Positions 34,261 to 43,166 of a stretch of DNA of 64,000 nt are shown here, piece after piece. The first letter of the stretch is position 1; each line of letters begins with the position of its first letter. The stretch comes from Anaeropeptidivorans aminofermentans. GTDB taxonomy: Bacteria > Bacillota > Clostridia > Lachnospirales > UBA5962. A program made the translations under genes and the position numbers. Under the pieces are notes generated by a model. That model was not told where the DNA came from. It saw only the letters and a list, made by a program, of their open reading frames with translations, and made no database searches. The stretch covers positions 1,488,001-1,552,000 of the forward strand of contig NZ_OW711693.1 in assembly GCF_940670685.1 (NCBI RefSeq). Direction: 5' to 3'.

Positions 34261-34299
34261 CCATGTAAAATTTTATACCCTACAGGTAAAAATACATGG
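34261..34299 (+). terminator. Hairpin after the activase cassette
   Basis: CCATGTAAAATTTT pairs with AAAAATACATGG around a short loop (stem has one bulge), 85 bp after the ATPase stop codon. The following CTTTTGG is a poor U-tract, so termination is moderately supported. Confidence 0.45.
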
Positions 34300-34757
34300 C
34301 TTTTGGATTTTGAAATTGCTTTATAACCTTCTATGTTTTTTAATATTTATTTTTCGACAGGAAGGGTTTGTGCTGCTTGCAGTATAATTTAAAGATAATT
34401 TTATAAATAGTGAATGCAGAAGATATTATTTAAATAACATTCATGGGGCTATGCTATACTTAACAGATAGCGAATGGCAGGCAAATAAATCTTATCAATA
34501 GGATGATTTTGGATTGGAAGAAGAAAAGCCTTAGAAGACTGCAATTATTTTAGGTATTATGAAGAATATTTTGACAATAAAATCAAAAGTATTTACTTAA
34601 GGATCAGATGTTATAATTCTTTTATAGGAAGATTTATTACAGTAAAAATTTTACTATGCACCATAAAAGGATTACTTATATTAGAGTTACTATTTTTATA
34701 AGAGGAATAAGGATTTTCTTTATTTATAATAAATAAATTATTTTATATTTCAATGGG

Positions 34758-34796
34758 GACCTGTATATGCAGAAATTAAAACAGCATATAACAGGT
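34758..34796 (+). terminator. Orphan terminator-like hairpin 1
   Basis: GACCTGTATATGC pairs with GCATATAACAGGTC around a 10-nt loop, followed by TTATTATTT. No gene ends nearby; the upstream ~560 bp has no open frame. Confidence 0.5.
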
Positions 34797-35169
34797 CTTA
34801 TTATTTCATAGAACAATGGTTTGTTTTTATAATAAAGGTTGTTTTATTTGATGTGTGACAGCACCTATTTAGGCAAGACTCTAAAAAGGTGTTATTACAC
34901 ATTCTTTATCAGTATCTTCGTCTTCTGGCGTCCATACTACTTATTTATAAATTGTATGGATAAGCAGTAAATACGCCGCCCATAATACAATTTGTTATTT
35001 TAAAATAATAAATCGGATTGGTTTGTCTAAATGCTGCCTATAAACTTAATTACAGTTTAAAATACATTGAAGCCAAATCTTTCTTATCTTGTTGCGGTAT
35101 ATGTTGTATCCATGCTTGTAATATGGCCTTTAGCAAATATACTGATATAAAAATCAAATATTCGGTGTA

Positions 35170-35202
35170 AACCGGCATTGCTTAGACAATGCCGGTTTTT
35201 TG
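35170..35202 (+). terminator. Orphan strong terminator 2
   Basis: AACCGGCATTG (35170-35180) pairs perfectly with CAATGCCGGTT (35187-35197) around a 6-nt loop, followed by TTTTT. A canonical Rho-independent terminator with no coding gene for about 1 kb upstream. Confidence 0.9.
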
Positions 35203-35587
35203 TTTGCGGATAGGTTCTTTTATTTAAGTTACCCTTCTTTTTCCTTATGCAATTATTACAATAGTTAAATTATTTTATAATGATAAAATGTTAAGATTAA
35301 TAGATAAGAGCTAAAGCTACAGCAAGGTTAGATAAAATTAAAATAACCACAGAAGGTGATTCTCTATAGCTAAAAATACGCATTTTCATTGAAAAAGCTG
35401 CAAATTTGAACTATTCTGAATAGATGTCTTTTATGATTTTTATTTATTTGTTTAACTATTTCGATAGCTTTATTTAATTAAAGTGAATTTATTGATATAA
35501 TATTATTGAAATTACAGCAGGGGAACTTTATATAAAGGAATATCCACTCCTGTTAAGAAGCTTAATAATACAAAGGAGGAGGATTAT

Positions 35588-35746
35588 ATGCTGAGAAAAC
35601 CGATATACGGTGCCGGAAATATGCTAAAGAAAGCTAAGGTTTCTTTTTTTAGAAATATATACAGCATGAGAAAACGGTTTTTTGTTCCATGGAAACATAA
35701 TATGCAGTATGCTCAATACAAATTTGAAATGGGGTGCAGGGCATGA
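35588..35746 (+). CDS. Small basic protein, 52 residues, coupled to the AI-2E permease
   Basis: ATG at 35588 follows a very strong AAAGGAGGAGG site. The 52-codon frame ends GCATGA, so its stop overlaps the ATG of the permease gene (35743) in the usual translational-coupling arrangement. The product is rich in Lys/Arg and aromatic residues (MLRKPIYGAGNMLKKAKVSFF..., ending CRA) with no membrane span. I do not recognise it; it could be a leader peptide that loads ribosomes onto the permease message or a real small protein. The strength of its ribosome-binding site and the exact overlap argue that it is translated. Confidence 0.6.
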   Translation: MLRKPIYGAGNMLKKAKVSFFRNIYSMRKRFFVPWKHNMQYAQYKFEMGCRA

Positions 35747-36876
35747 AGCCAAAGTTAAAGTTTGACAGATTTAAATCATTGCTGCCTTATTTTCTGCTTG
35801 CAGTGGCAATTATAGCAGCATATAAAATCATTATGGACTTAAATATTTTTATAGATTTTCTAAAGCAGACATGGACTATTGTTACACCATTTTTCTATGG
35901 TTTTTTACTGGCATATGTCTTAAGCATACCCTGCGGCGGAATAGAAAGAATATTGGCACGAGCAAAAAACGGATTTGTTTCTAAAAGAAAAAAGGCACTC
36001 AGTATCTCCATTACATATGTGCTGTTTTTGCTGCTATTGGTTTTGACGGTGAGGCTTATTATTCCTTCCGTGTATAAAAGCATTTTGCTTTTTATTGCAA
36101 ATTTTCAGACCTATTATAACAGGGCCCAGCAATTTATTAATTATATCAATGATTTAGATATTTTATTTATTGATATAAGCGTGGATAAAATTAAAGCAAT
36201 GGCTGGAAGCCTCAGTATGGAAAATCTGTCCAGCTCTATTAATGCTTTATTCAGTGTTTCATCTGCCATATTTAAAAGTTTTCTTGCTTTTATTTCATCA
36301 ATCTATATTTTATATGAAAAAGAAAGGTTCAAGGCTTTTCTTTCCAGACTTATTCGGGCATTTTCGTCAGATCAGGTTTTTAACATCATTATGAAGTATT
36401 CAACCGGATTAAATGAGAATTTTAAGAAATATATTTATACACAGACCATCGATGGCTGTATAATTGGAATTATTGTTACGATTGAATTGCATTTGATTGG
36501 GTCTCAGTATGCGCTAATGCTTGGAATTATGCTTGGAATCGTAAATTACATACCTTATTTTGGTTCCATTATCGGCACGATTGTTGCGATAATTGTAGTA
36601 GCGCTTACCCAGGGGCTTCCATCTGCGGTTTTAACGGCAGCGATTCTCTTAATAACACAGCAGATTGATGCAAACATCATTCAGCCTAAATTAATGGGCG
36701 GCTCTTTTTCGCTAAGCCCATTATTGATTATTGTGAGCATTACTGTTGGCGGCGCTTTCTTCGGCGTTTTAGGTATGATTGCAGCTATCCCTATTATAGC
36801 TGTTTTAAAGAATTTACTTGAGGATATTATCGAATATTATGAAAAAGAGAAATTAAAGGAATCGGAACAAAGATAA
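35743..36876 (+). CDS. AI-2E family (PerM/YdiK-type) membrane transporter
   Basis: Polytopic membrane protein of the AI-2E/UPF0118 family: two N-terminal spans, a ~100-residue soluble loop with amphipathic helices, then a cluster of spans around the family signature IMLGIVNYIPYFGSIIGTIVA and a C-terminal PKLMGGSFSLSPLLII. ATG 35743 is preferred to GTG 35734 because of its spacing from GGGG and its overlap with the small upstream CDS. Roles proposed for the family include autoinducer-2 export and sodium/proton antiport, so the function here stays open. Confidence 0.85.
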   Translation: MKPKLKFDRFKSLLPYFLLAVAIIAAYKIIMDLNIFIDFLKQTWTIVTPFFYGFLLAYVLSIPCGGIERILARAKNGFVSKRKKALSISITYVLFLLLLVLTVRLIIPSVYKSILLFIANFQTYYNRAQQFINYINDLDILFIDISVDKIKAMAGSLSMENLSSSINALFSVSSAIFKSFLAFISSIYILYEKERFKAFLSRLIRAFSSDQVFNIIMKYSTGLNENFKKYIYTQTIDGCIIGIIVTIELHLIGSQYALMLGIMLGIVNYIPYFGSIIGTIVAIIVVALTQGLPSAVLTAAILLITQQIDANIIQPKLMGGSFSLSPLLIIVSITVGGAFFGVLGMIAAIPIIAVLKNLLEDIIEYYEKEKLKESEQR

Positions 36877-36925
36877 GCAATATAGGTAAAAAGCGATTAT
36901 AAATTATAATTATTTTTGGTATATG

Positions 36926-37630
36926 CTATATGTCGGAATTGATACACGGTGTATTTTCAGATTCGCCGGAGGATATTTTTAATTCTGAAAGCCGCCGTGT
37001 TACGATACTCAGGGCAATCATATCATCAATATAGCCAAAAGGGAAAATATAATCCGGTATTACGTCCATCGTCAGTATAAAATAAAGCAGGCCGCTGCCA
37101 ATTAATATCTGCCTGTCTACTGCTGTACTTTCTTGCATAAACTCCATATATAGTTGGTTTAAGCTGTCAATGACGTGGCCTGAGGCATTAATGCTTTCGA
37201 TTTTTGAAGGGAAATTTTTAGCTACCATCTGCTTTCCTTCTTCAATACGTACATAATCTTCATATTGAAGAAGTGATTTTTGGATTTCTTCACAAACAGT
37301 CGCTAAATTGATATGGTAACCGGACAGCATTTCCCGTATTGCATGAACAATACGGAGCTCATCCGACGGCGGGTTTATAAGGGAAATGCCGTGTAATTTC
37401 AGAAAATGCTCTATGGGAATTTCCAGGCATTCCGATAAAGCCTTTATATGGGCAAGGGTGACTTTTTGTTTGCCTGAAATAATACGGGAAATGGTTGATA
37501 CCGAGATACCGGAGCATAGGTTAAGCTGGCGCATAGAGATCTTTTTCTTTTCCATTACCGCTTTTATTAAATGGCTGGAGGATTGGAAATCGAGATCGTC
37601 ATAAGTGATATTGTCGGATATAAAACTCAT
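36926..37630 (-). CDS. XRE-family regulator fused to a DUF1232 domain
   Basis: N-terminal helix-turn-helix of the Cro/C1 type at about residues 20-75 (MRQLNLCSGISVSTISRIISGKQKVTLAHIKALSECLEI), followed by a linker and a C-terminal DUF1232/YkvA domain at about 170-215 (FILTMDVIPDYIFPFGYIDDMIAL). DUF1232 is a short helical-hairpin, membrane-associated domain of unknown role, so this may be a membrane-tethered regulator. It runs convergently with the AI-2E permease and divergently from ytaF, so it may control ytaF. ATG is preceded by GGAGG. Confidence 0.8.
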   Translation of the reverse strand: MSFISDNITYDDLDFQSSSHLIKAVMEKKKISMRQLNLCSGISVSTISRIISGKQKVTLAHIKALSECLEIPIEHFLKLHGISLINPPSDELRIVHAIREMLSGYHINLATVCEEIQKSLLQYEDYVRIEEGKQMVAKNFPSKIESINASGHVIDSLNQLYMEFMQESTAVDRQILIGSGLLYFILTMDVIPDYIFPFGYIDDMIALSIVTRRLSELKISSGESENTPCINSDI

Positions 37631-37790
37631 TTTTGATGACCTCCGCTATGCAATAATACCTTATTATATGCCTGGTGTTTCCTTTTTGTGTTGGAATTAA
37701 CCTAATATGAAACGATTCGTTGCATGTTTGTAACACCTGCGGGAAAATCGGCATAGGATAAGGTATCCTATAGAAAGCGGGTGCCACCAA

Positions 37791-38426
37791 ATGTACTTAG
37801 TTTTTCTTGAGGCGCTGATGCTTGCCTCAGCCTTATCTTTAGATGCATTTATCGCTAGTTTTGCTTACGGAAGCAATAAAATAAAGATTCCATTTTCTTC
37901 TGTACAGGTCATTAATATTATTTGCAGCGTTATTCTGGGGATTTCTTTGCTGGCGGGGAGCTTTGTCCGCGGCTATATCCCTGAATCAGTAACGGCGCTT
38001 ATCTGTTTTTTTATTTTGTGTGCTTTGGGAGTCGTGAAGCTTTTAGACAGCATGACCAAGACCTTTATTCGAAAGCACACCAATTTCAATAAAGAAATCC
38101 GTTTCTCAATGTTAAATTTTAAGTTTATTCTAAGCCTATATGCAGACCCGGAGAAAGCAGACGTTGATGATTCTAAGCTGATTTCTCATGAGGAAGCTGC
38201 ATCTCTTGCTGTGGCGCTGTCTCTGGATGGTTTGGCGGTGGGATTTGGCGCAGCGCTTGGAAATGTAGATGTTTGGGCCGTAATCTTCTGCTCTTTTATT
38301 GTCGGAACACTGGCGGTTATTTCGGGTCATTTTATAGGGGAGCGGGTAGCAAAAAATCTATCCGTTAATCTTTCATGGCTAAGCGGAATCATGCTGATTG
38401 TTCTGGCATTTTTAAAACTAATGTAA
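37791..38426 (+). CDS. ytaF: Sporulation membrane protein YtaF (MntP-like family)
   Basis: Six-span membrane protein of two repeated halves, each with the family signature: ASALSLDAFIASFAYGSNKIKIP at ~12-34 and VALSLDGLAVGFGAALGNVD near 135-154. This pattern and the 211-residue length fit YtaF of the MntP/manganese-efflux-like group, a conserved protein in spore-forming Firmicutes. The Asp residues in the LSLD motifs are the probable cation-handling sites. It is divergent from the XRE/DUF1232 gene across a 160-bp gap. Its presence supports a spore-forming lineage. Confidence 0.83.
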   Translation: MYLVFLEALMLASALSLDAFIASFAYGSNKIKIPFSSVQVINIICSVILGISLLAGSFVRGYIPESVTALICFFILCALGVVKLLDSMTKTFIRKHTNFNKEIRFSMLNFKFILSLYADPEKADVDDSKLISHEEAASLAVALSLDGLAVGFGAALGNVDVWAVIFCSFIVGTLAVISGHFIGERVAKNLSVNLSWLSGIMLIVLAFLKLM

Positions 38427-38860
38427 TGAAGAAAAACTCATTAAACTTAAAAATAAAAAGACTGTTTTGAAGTTTAATAAATATATATGCGAAAAGCAGC
38501 TATTTTGAAGTCAGGAACGTAGGGAGTACGGAGCCGGCGGGAGGATAGATTATGATAAAAAGCAGCCAGCAATTATCCTTTTAAAGGAAATGCCGGCTGT
38601 TTTATTTATAAGAAAATGAAGGTTACTCATGCTGCTGTTTATGTTAAGTAAACTTAAAAAGCAATATAAGCGTAAGTGAATAAAGGTTTTTTAATTTATT
38701 AACTATAATTTAGTATTACTTTAGTATAAACAGCTTTCTTACAGTTGGTTTTGACTCTAAAAGGGTATGAAGTTTTCGGCAGGGCAGGCACTTACAGATA
38801 TTGCCCCATAGTTTTAAGCGTTATTATTTTATTTGCAATTCAGTATAGTTCTAGTGCATA
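38427..38860. other. Gap downstream of ytaF
   Basis: About 430 bp between converging genes. A GC-richer hairpin-forming stretch lies at 38560-38605 (AAAGCAGCC ... GGCTGTTTTA with an inner TCCTTTTAAAGGA palindrome) and may be a bidirectional terminator. Nothing else is recognised. Confidence 0.45.
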
Positions 38861-39160
38861 TTACTTCTGTGAGATGGAAGGAAGGTTGCCGAGATTATTG
38901 TTTTCGTTGCCATCCGGCAGGGATTTCAGATATTCTGTGCCTTGGTTTGTTGCAATGCCTACACCTTGAATTCCGCCCTGCCGGGCAAGTGCAACACCTT
39001 CTTCTTTAGATAGGATACGTCCATCGGATAGCTTATATCCTGCTACTTTTCCCTTCTCCTTCACAAGTGCTACAATTTGCTGGGCATCAGCGTTTGGTGT
39101 GGGAATATCCTGCAGGGCAATTATAGGCAGACTGGCTAGGCTGTTTTGATTATGTTCCAT
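38861..39160 (-). CDS. DUF3892 family small protein
   Basis: 99 residues. The central part (KVAGYKLSDGRILSKEEGVALARQGGIQGVGIATNQG...YLKSLPDG) is the DUF3892 pattern, a ~60-residue domain common in Firmicutes with unknown function. No signal peptide or membrane span. It lies 22 bp downstream of the 63-residue gene on the same strand, so they are probably one transcript. ATG is preceded by AAAGGAAT. Confidence 0.7.
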   Translation of the reverse strand: MEHNQNSLASLPIIALQDIPTPNADAQQIVALVKEKGKVAGYKLSDGRILSKEEGVALARQGGIQGVGIATNQGTEYLKSLPDGNENNNLGNLPSISQK

Positions 39161-39182
39161 AATTTTATTCCTTTCTGACCTG

Positions 39183-39374
39183 TCAGAGTCCTTTTCTTAA
39201 GGAAGCAACGAACGATTGCATCTCCTCTTTTGACTGGATACTGTGAGTTTGTTCAATTATTTCATTTTGCTTATATCTTGGCAGGCCGGCAAAATAGCTC
39301 ATAGCTGTTAAATCTTGGGCCAGCGCCATACTTAGTCCTATGGGGATTTCCGAAGTATTTATTTTGTTTTCCAT
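39183..39374 (-). CDS. Small conserved hypothetical protein (63 residues)
   Basis: Short soluble protein with IPIGLSMALAQDLTAM.YF and HSIQSKEEMQSFVASL, a pattern I associate with small conserved proteins of Clostridia annotated only as hypothetical. ATG follows GAGGTGATG. First gene of a two-gene unit with the DUF3892 protein. No function is assigned. Confidence 0.65.
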   Translation of the reverse strand: MENKINTSEIPIGLSMALAQDLTAMSYFAGLPRYKQNEIIEQTHSIQSKEEMQSFVASLRKGL

Positions 39375-39517
39375 TTTACATCACCTCATGGTTAGTGTGA
39401 CCTGAAATAAACAAGCATATTCTTTAAATATTTATACTTATAGTAAAACTTAGCATTTTTAATATAATCAAGGAAGGCAGATTATTTTGGCATTGAAAGG
39501 CTTTTACTTTAAGGTAC

Positions 39518-39567
39518 AAAAAAGCGGCTTAATCGGAAATTACATAACCGATTAAGCCACTTTTTTT
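39518..39567. terminator. Bidirectional-looking terminator in the 39.4-39.9 kb gap
   Basis: AAAAAAGCGGCTTAATCGG pairs with CCGATTAAGCCACTTTTTTT (one mismatch) around a ~11-nt loop, with A- and T-runs on the two sides. Serves the minus-strand sortase gene that ends at 39925 or insulates the small-protein unit. Confidence 0.88.
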
Positions 39568-39726
39568 AAGATTTAAATATATGACTTCAGCTCCTAAAAA
39601 TTCTTCAATTTCTTCTATTCTATTTTTGTATCCAAGTCCAGATTGTTTGTAACCCTAAAAGGCATTAATGTATTGATTTAAATCAATTATATGGTAGTAT
39701 TATTAGCTTTGCCTATAAATTCTAAA

Positions 39727-39856
39727 TATAGTAAATTTCACAGAAGGATGCAATAAAAATCTATTTTTTATAAGCGGCTTAAACATATAAAAGCGCTATG
39801 TTTAAGCCATTCAAAATATACGATTTTTATTACTGTTTCATTTGAAATTTACTATA
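39727..39856. repeat. MITE-like hairpin repeat, family 1, copy c (best ends)
   Basis: 130 bp with perfect 14-bp terminal inverted repeats TATAGTAAATTTCA / TGAAATTTACTATA. The outermost TA on each side could be a target duplication, as made by IS630/Tc1-mariner type transposition. The inner arms GGCTTAAACATA / TATGTTTAAGCC pair fully. No open frame. Confidence 0.85.
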
Positions 39857-39924
39857 ACCAGCTGCTAAAAAAACATTAGTTGATTTAGCTGTTTGATATG
39901 AAAAGATGCTTTCATAGGATAAGC

Positions 39925-40728
39925 CTAATTGTTATCAATTTTACGGGCAACAACTGCTAAACGTCCGTTTTCATAAGAATATTCGCAGGTTGACAAAACA
40001 ATGAGCTTATCGCCGTAAAGAGGCGTTATCCCTGTTTCATAGAGGGACAGGGCTTTAATGTTTTGAATATATGAATTAAAATCGTTTTCAGTATGCACCT
40101 TATCAGTTTCATAGTATCTGAAAGCTTTTTCATGACTATAGTATACTCGGGAAATAATAACGGCAACAATTTCATATTCTGCTTCTTCGTAAAGAGTATC
40201 AAATTGTATAACAGAATGATTTTGGTAATAGGCTTCCTCTTTATATCTTATTAATTCCCCGAATATCAGGCCGCTTTTCATATTATGGCCGTGCATAAGC
40301 AAAATGTCGGAGGCCTCGGCATCAGAGCGGGCGTCAAGAAAAGGAAGACCGTTGATATTCTTGTTTTTATTGAAATCATGATTGAGATAGTATTCCTTAT
40401 CCTCAGGATTTTGCATAACAGGATAGTTTACTTTCGTTCCTTCGATTTTTATCCAGCCGATGATATGAGGATTTTGTTCGTACAGCTCCTGATACTTTTG
40501 AAGCATAACCGGTTCAGATACAGTTTCATCGGGAATTTCCATATTAGGAGAGGAGGGGAACTCTGCTTCTTCGTTAAGAAGACTTTCCTTATCTTCTATT
40601 TCCTCAATTAACTCTTTTGTTTGTGCCTTTGAACTATAATCTTCCAGAAAATAATTTCCAAGGACCATGAAAGAATAGAATAAAACAAAAATAGAAAGGG
40701 CAGCCATAATCCTTTTTTTCTTGCTCAT
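39925..40728 (-). CDS. srtB: Class B sortase
   Basis: Membrane-anchored transpeptidase that cleaves a sorting signal and links the protein to the cell wall. N-terminal membrane anchor at about 7-27, then the class B fold: IIGWIKIEGTKVNYPVMQ, catalytic His in LLMHGHNM, the extra helix region typical of class B, the catalytic Cys in LIVLSTCEYS and the Arg in NGRLAVVARK. At 267 residues it is a normal SrtB length. It lies 67 bp downstream of a same-strand gene with a VPKTG sorting signal, its obvious substrate. Confidence 0.92.
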   Translation of the reverse strand: MSKKKRIMAALSIFVLFYSFMVLGNYFLEDYSSKAQTKELIEEIEDKESLLNEEAEFPSSPNMEIPDETVSEPVMLQKYQELYEQNPHIIGWIKIEGTKVNYPVMQNPEDKEYYLNHDFNKNKNINGLPFLDARSDAEASDILLMHGHNMKSGLIFGELIRYKEEAYYQNHSVIQFDTLYEEAEYEIVAVIISRVYYSHEKAFRYYETDKVHTENDFNSYIQNIKALSLYETGITPLYGDKLIVLSTCEYSYENGRLAVVARKIDNN

Positions 40729-40795
40729 TTTATGACCGCCTTTCTATTTTGAATTTAATTATATTAAATTATATACAATAAATTTAAACAACTTT

Positions 40796-42433
40796 TTACA
40801 ATGCCTTCTTTTTTTCAAATGCATATAATCCGATTAATACAAGAGCTGATGCAAGGATAGAAGTAGCATATACACTTATTTTAAGCTTTGTATCACCTGT
40901 TTTAGGCACATCATCTAAGATGCCAGTTCCTAAAGGTATTTTTGTTTCTTCGATTTTTATCTCTGCTTCCGGTGTATTGATACCAATTGGTATTTCCTGA
41001 TCTTCAATATTAACAAATTCCTCTGGTAAGTTGCTTTCCTCTGGTGCTGTTGTGTTACCATTATTTATGTTTTTCTCAGGAACCTTATTCTCATTGGGTT
41101 CTTTCGTCTTATCTGGATTCGTGGTATCTCCTGGATCAGTAGAACCACCTGGATTGGTAGTGCTGCCTGTATCTTTTTTCCATGCGGCCCAAAGAGTGAT
41201 ATTTTCTTCTACCGTATCAGAATCAAAATTCCATAAAACAGGGCTATCATTTTCATCTAAATGACTGTACCAGCCTTTAAAAGTATATCCTGAACGGGTA
41301 GGGTTTGCAGGGCGGTCTGTAACTTTACCGCCTACAGGAACAGTAACCTTATAAAAATCAGGATACTGAGCTACACCATCGTCCGGGTCGAAGGCTACGA
41401 TAGCACCTTTTTCCCATGCGGCCCAAAGAGTGATATTTTCTTCTACCGTATCAGAATCAAAATTCCATAAAACAGGGCTATCATTTTCATCTAAATGACT
41501 GTACCAGCCTTTAAAAATATATCCTAAACGCACAGGGTCCTGGGGCTTATCAGTAACTTTACTGCCTATGGAAACTGTAATTTTATAAAAATCAGGATAC
41601 TGAGCTACACCGTCATCCGGGTCGAAGGCTACGATAGCACCTTTTTCCCATGCGGCCCAAAGGGTGGTATTCTCTTCTACTGTATCGGTATCAAAATTCC
41701 ATAAGACAGGTTCATCATTTTCATCAAGATGGCTGTACCAGCCTTTAAAAAAGTATCCGTCTCTTAAGGGGTCTTCGGGCTTTTCAACGGTGCTTCCTAT
41801 GGGAACCGTAATCCTGTAGAAGTTCTGATATTGGGTTTTGCCGTCATCCGGGTCGAAGGCTACGATGCATTGCTTTTCCCATGCGGCCCAAAGGGTGGTA
41901 TTCTCTTCTACAGTGTCGGTATCAAAATTCCATAAAACAGGTTCATCATTTTCATCGAGATGGCTGTACCAGCCTCCGAAAAAATATCCCTCTCTTTCAG
42001 GGTCGGCAGGAATATCTGTAATTGTTTCTCCGGCAAGAACATTAACTTTATGAAAATTTCCATAATTCGTTCCGTCGTCAGGATCGAATGCAACAACATA
42101 TGTGTTGTTATCACTGTAAAGCTGCTGTGATTGTAAAGTATCCGGTGTATCTGTTAAGGGAGCTTCCGTTAAGTCTGAATTATCTTGAGAAGATTCAAGG
42201 GATTCTTCTTGTTCAGTAAATTCTGCATTATCCTGAGAAGATTCGCTCAGTTCCTCCTGTTCAATTAATTCTGCATTATCCTGTAATTCAGAGGATGATT
42301 GTTCTTCATTTTCTGAATTTAAGTATGAGAGACTATTTTCCAGAGCCAGAGTTGAAGCAGGTGTAAGCCCCAGGATTAATGTTAAAGATAATATCAATGT
42401 CAGCACGCGCTTAAATGAGCGGCGTTCTTTCAT
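40796..42433 (-). CDS. Cell-wall-anchored surface protein with four InlB B-type repeats
   Basis: Signal peptide (MKERRSFKRVLTLILSLTLILG...), an acidic Gln/Glu/Ser-rich N-terminal spacer with short repeats (SSQDNAEFTEQEE type), four ~77-residue Listeria/Bacteroides-type repeats each ending LWAAW(E/K)K, a Pro/Thr/Asn-rich wall-spanning linker and a C-terminal sorting signal VPKTG + hydrophobic span + KKK. The ATG at 42433 is chosen because AAAGGAGGAAACAAA precedes it; upstream in-frame codons lack a site. The protein probably binds host or neighbouring-cell ligands or forms a stalk. The sortase gene is directly downstream. Repeats 3 and 4 are near identical, a sign of recent duplication. Confidence 0.9.
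   Translation of the reverse strand: MKERRSFKRVLTLILSLTLILGLTPASTLALENSLSYLNSENEEQSSSELQDNAELIEQEELSESSQDNAEFTEQEESLESSQDNSDLTEAPLTDTPDTLQSQQLYSDNNTYVVAFDPDDGTNYGNFHKVNVLAGETITDIPADPEREGYFFGGWYSHLDENDEPVLWNFDTDTVEENTTLWAAWEKQCIVAFDPDDGKTQYQNFYRITVPIGSTVEKPEDPLRDGYFFKGWYSHLDENDEPVLWNFDTDTVEENTTLWAAWEKGAIVAFDPDDGVAQYPDFYKITVSIGSKVTDKPQDPVRLGYIFKGWYSHLDENDSPVLWNFDSDTVEENITLWAAWEKGAIVAFDPDDGVAQYPDFYKVTVPVGGKVTDRPANPTRSGYTFKGWYSHLDENDSPVLWNFDSDTVEENITLWAAWKKDTGSTTNPGGSTDPGDTTNPDKTKEPNENKVPEKNINNGNTTAPEESNLPEEFVNIEDQEIPIGINTPEAEIKIEETKIPLGTGILDDVPKTGDTKLKISVYATSILASALVLIGLYAFEKKKAL
41174..42103 (-). repeat. Four tandem ~231-bp coding repeats in the surface protein
   Basis: Four units of 77-78 codons, each with VAFDPDDG, GW YSHLDEND, VLWNF and LWAAW. 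The two units nearest the C-terminus are almost identical at DNA level over >100 bp, so copy number can vary by recombination. Confidence 0.9.
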
Positions 42434-42752
42434 TTTGTTTCCTCCTTTATTCCTCTTATTATTATGATAGGTAAATAGATAGAGCAGCATTTGTTTATAG
42501 TAAAACGATTTTAAAATTGTTTAAGCTTCATCTTAAAACTTTTAAAAGCCAGAAATTTTGAGCCTCTGTCTCTACTGTTTTAAAACAGAGTGTTTAACTT
42601 TAAACATCTTTTGTATCTTAAAAATAAATAAATTTGCTTAAGTTTTTCCAGTTAATTTAATAAAATATTACTTTTAAATGCATATTCTGGTTTAGTATAC
42701 CCTGCTTTTTTCTCCATATGCCCTGTAGAAAAATGGATATTTATATACGAAC
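42434..42752. other. Upstream region of the surface protein gene
   Basis: 319 bp between the Rrf2 gene and the surface protein gene, both minus strand. It must hold the surface-protein promoter. A TATAGTAAAAC fragment (42498-42508) resembles one end of repeat family 1; nothing else is identified. Confidence 0.4.
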
Positions 42753-43166
42753 CTAAGACATTTTGCAGATACTCTCAATAGTTTGGCTTTTTAAAATGTT
42801 TATAATATTTTCTTGAAGCATTCCAAAAACCTTATGTACAGGACATAAATTACTGTTTGTACCGAAACGGGTACAGAACCCATCATCTTCCAAACAGCTG
42901 TTAATATAAATTTCTCCCTGTATAGTACATACAATATCGTATAGCGTAATATCCGAGGCACTCTTTGCCAGTTTATAGCCGCCACCCGGGCCTTGAACGG
43001 ATACGATAAATCCTGCCTTTCTTAAAGAAACAGCAATTTTATTAAAATAGGCATGGGTCATGCCAAGCTCTCTTGCGGCTTCCGATGCAGAAAAAAGTTT
43101 TGGTGAATGAAGCGTAAGATAAACAACTATTCTAATGGCATAGTCAGTTGTAGTTTGAAATTTCAT
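42753..43166 (-). CDS. Rrf2-family iron-sulfur-type transcription regulator
   Basis: Winged-helix regulator of 137 residues opening MKFQTTTDYAIRIVVYL, with the recognition region ASEAARELGMTHAYFNKIAVSLRKAGFI and the wing GGYKLAKSASDITLYDIV. Three cysteines in the C-terminal loop (SCLEDDGFC...LCPVH, spacing C-x6-C-x9-C) fit a redox- or iron-sensing [2Fe-2S] site like that of NsrR/IscR. The internal ATG at 43166 is chosen because GGAGGATATA directly precedes it. No suf or isc genes are adjacent, so the target is unclear; a self-regulated direct-repeat site lies at 43296-43329. Confidence 0.85.
   Translation of the reverse strand: MKFQTTTDYAIRIVVYLTLHSPKLFSASEAARELGMTHAYFNKIAVSLRKAGFIVSVQGPGGGYKLAKSASDITLYDIVCTIQGEIYINSCLEDDGFCTRFGTNSNLCPVHKVFGMLQENIINILKSQTIESICKMS

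Larger units (their letters stand above)
34176..35587. other. 1.4-kb gene-free region with three hairpins
   Basis: Very AT-rich with no open frame of note on either strand. It contains hairpins at 34261-34299, 34758-34796 and 35170-35202; the last two have no gene directly upstream, so an unrecognised small RNA or a lost gene is possible. The final ~70 bases carry AAAGGAGGAGG ahead of the small CDS at 35588. Confidence 0.5.

Noticed and set aside
41174-42103. Tandem repeats as a CRISPR array
   Set aside because: Units are 231 bp, in frame and encode InlB-type protein repeats; no short repeats with unique spacers exist.
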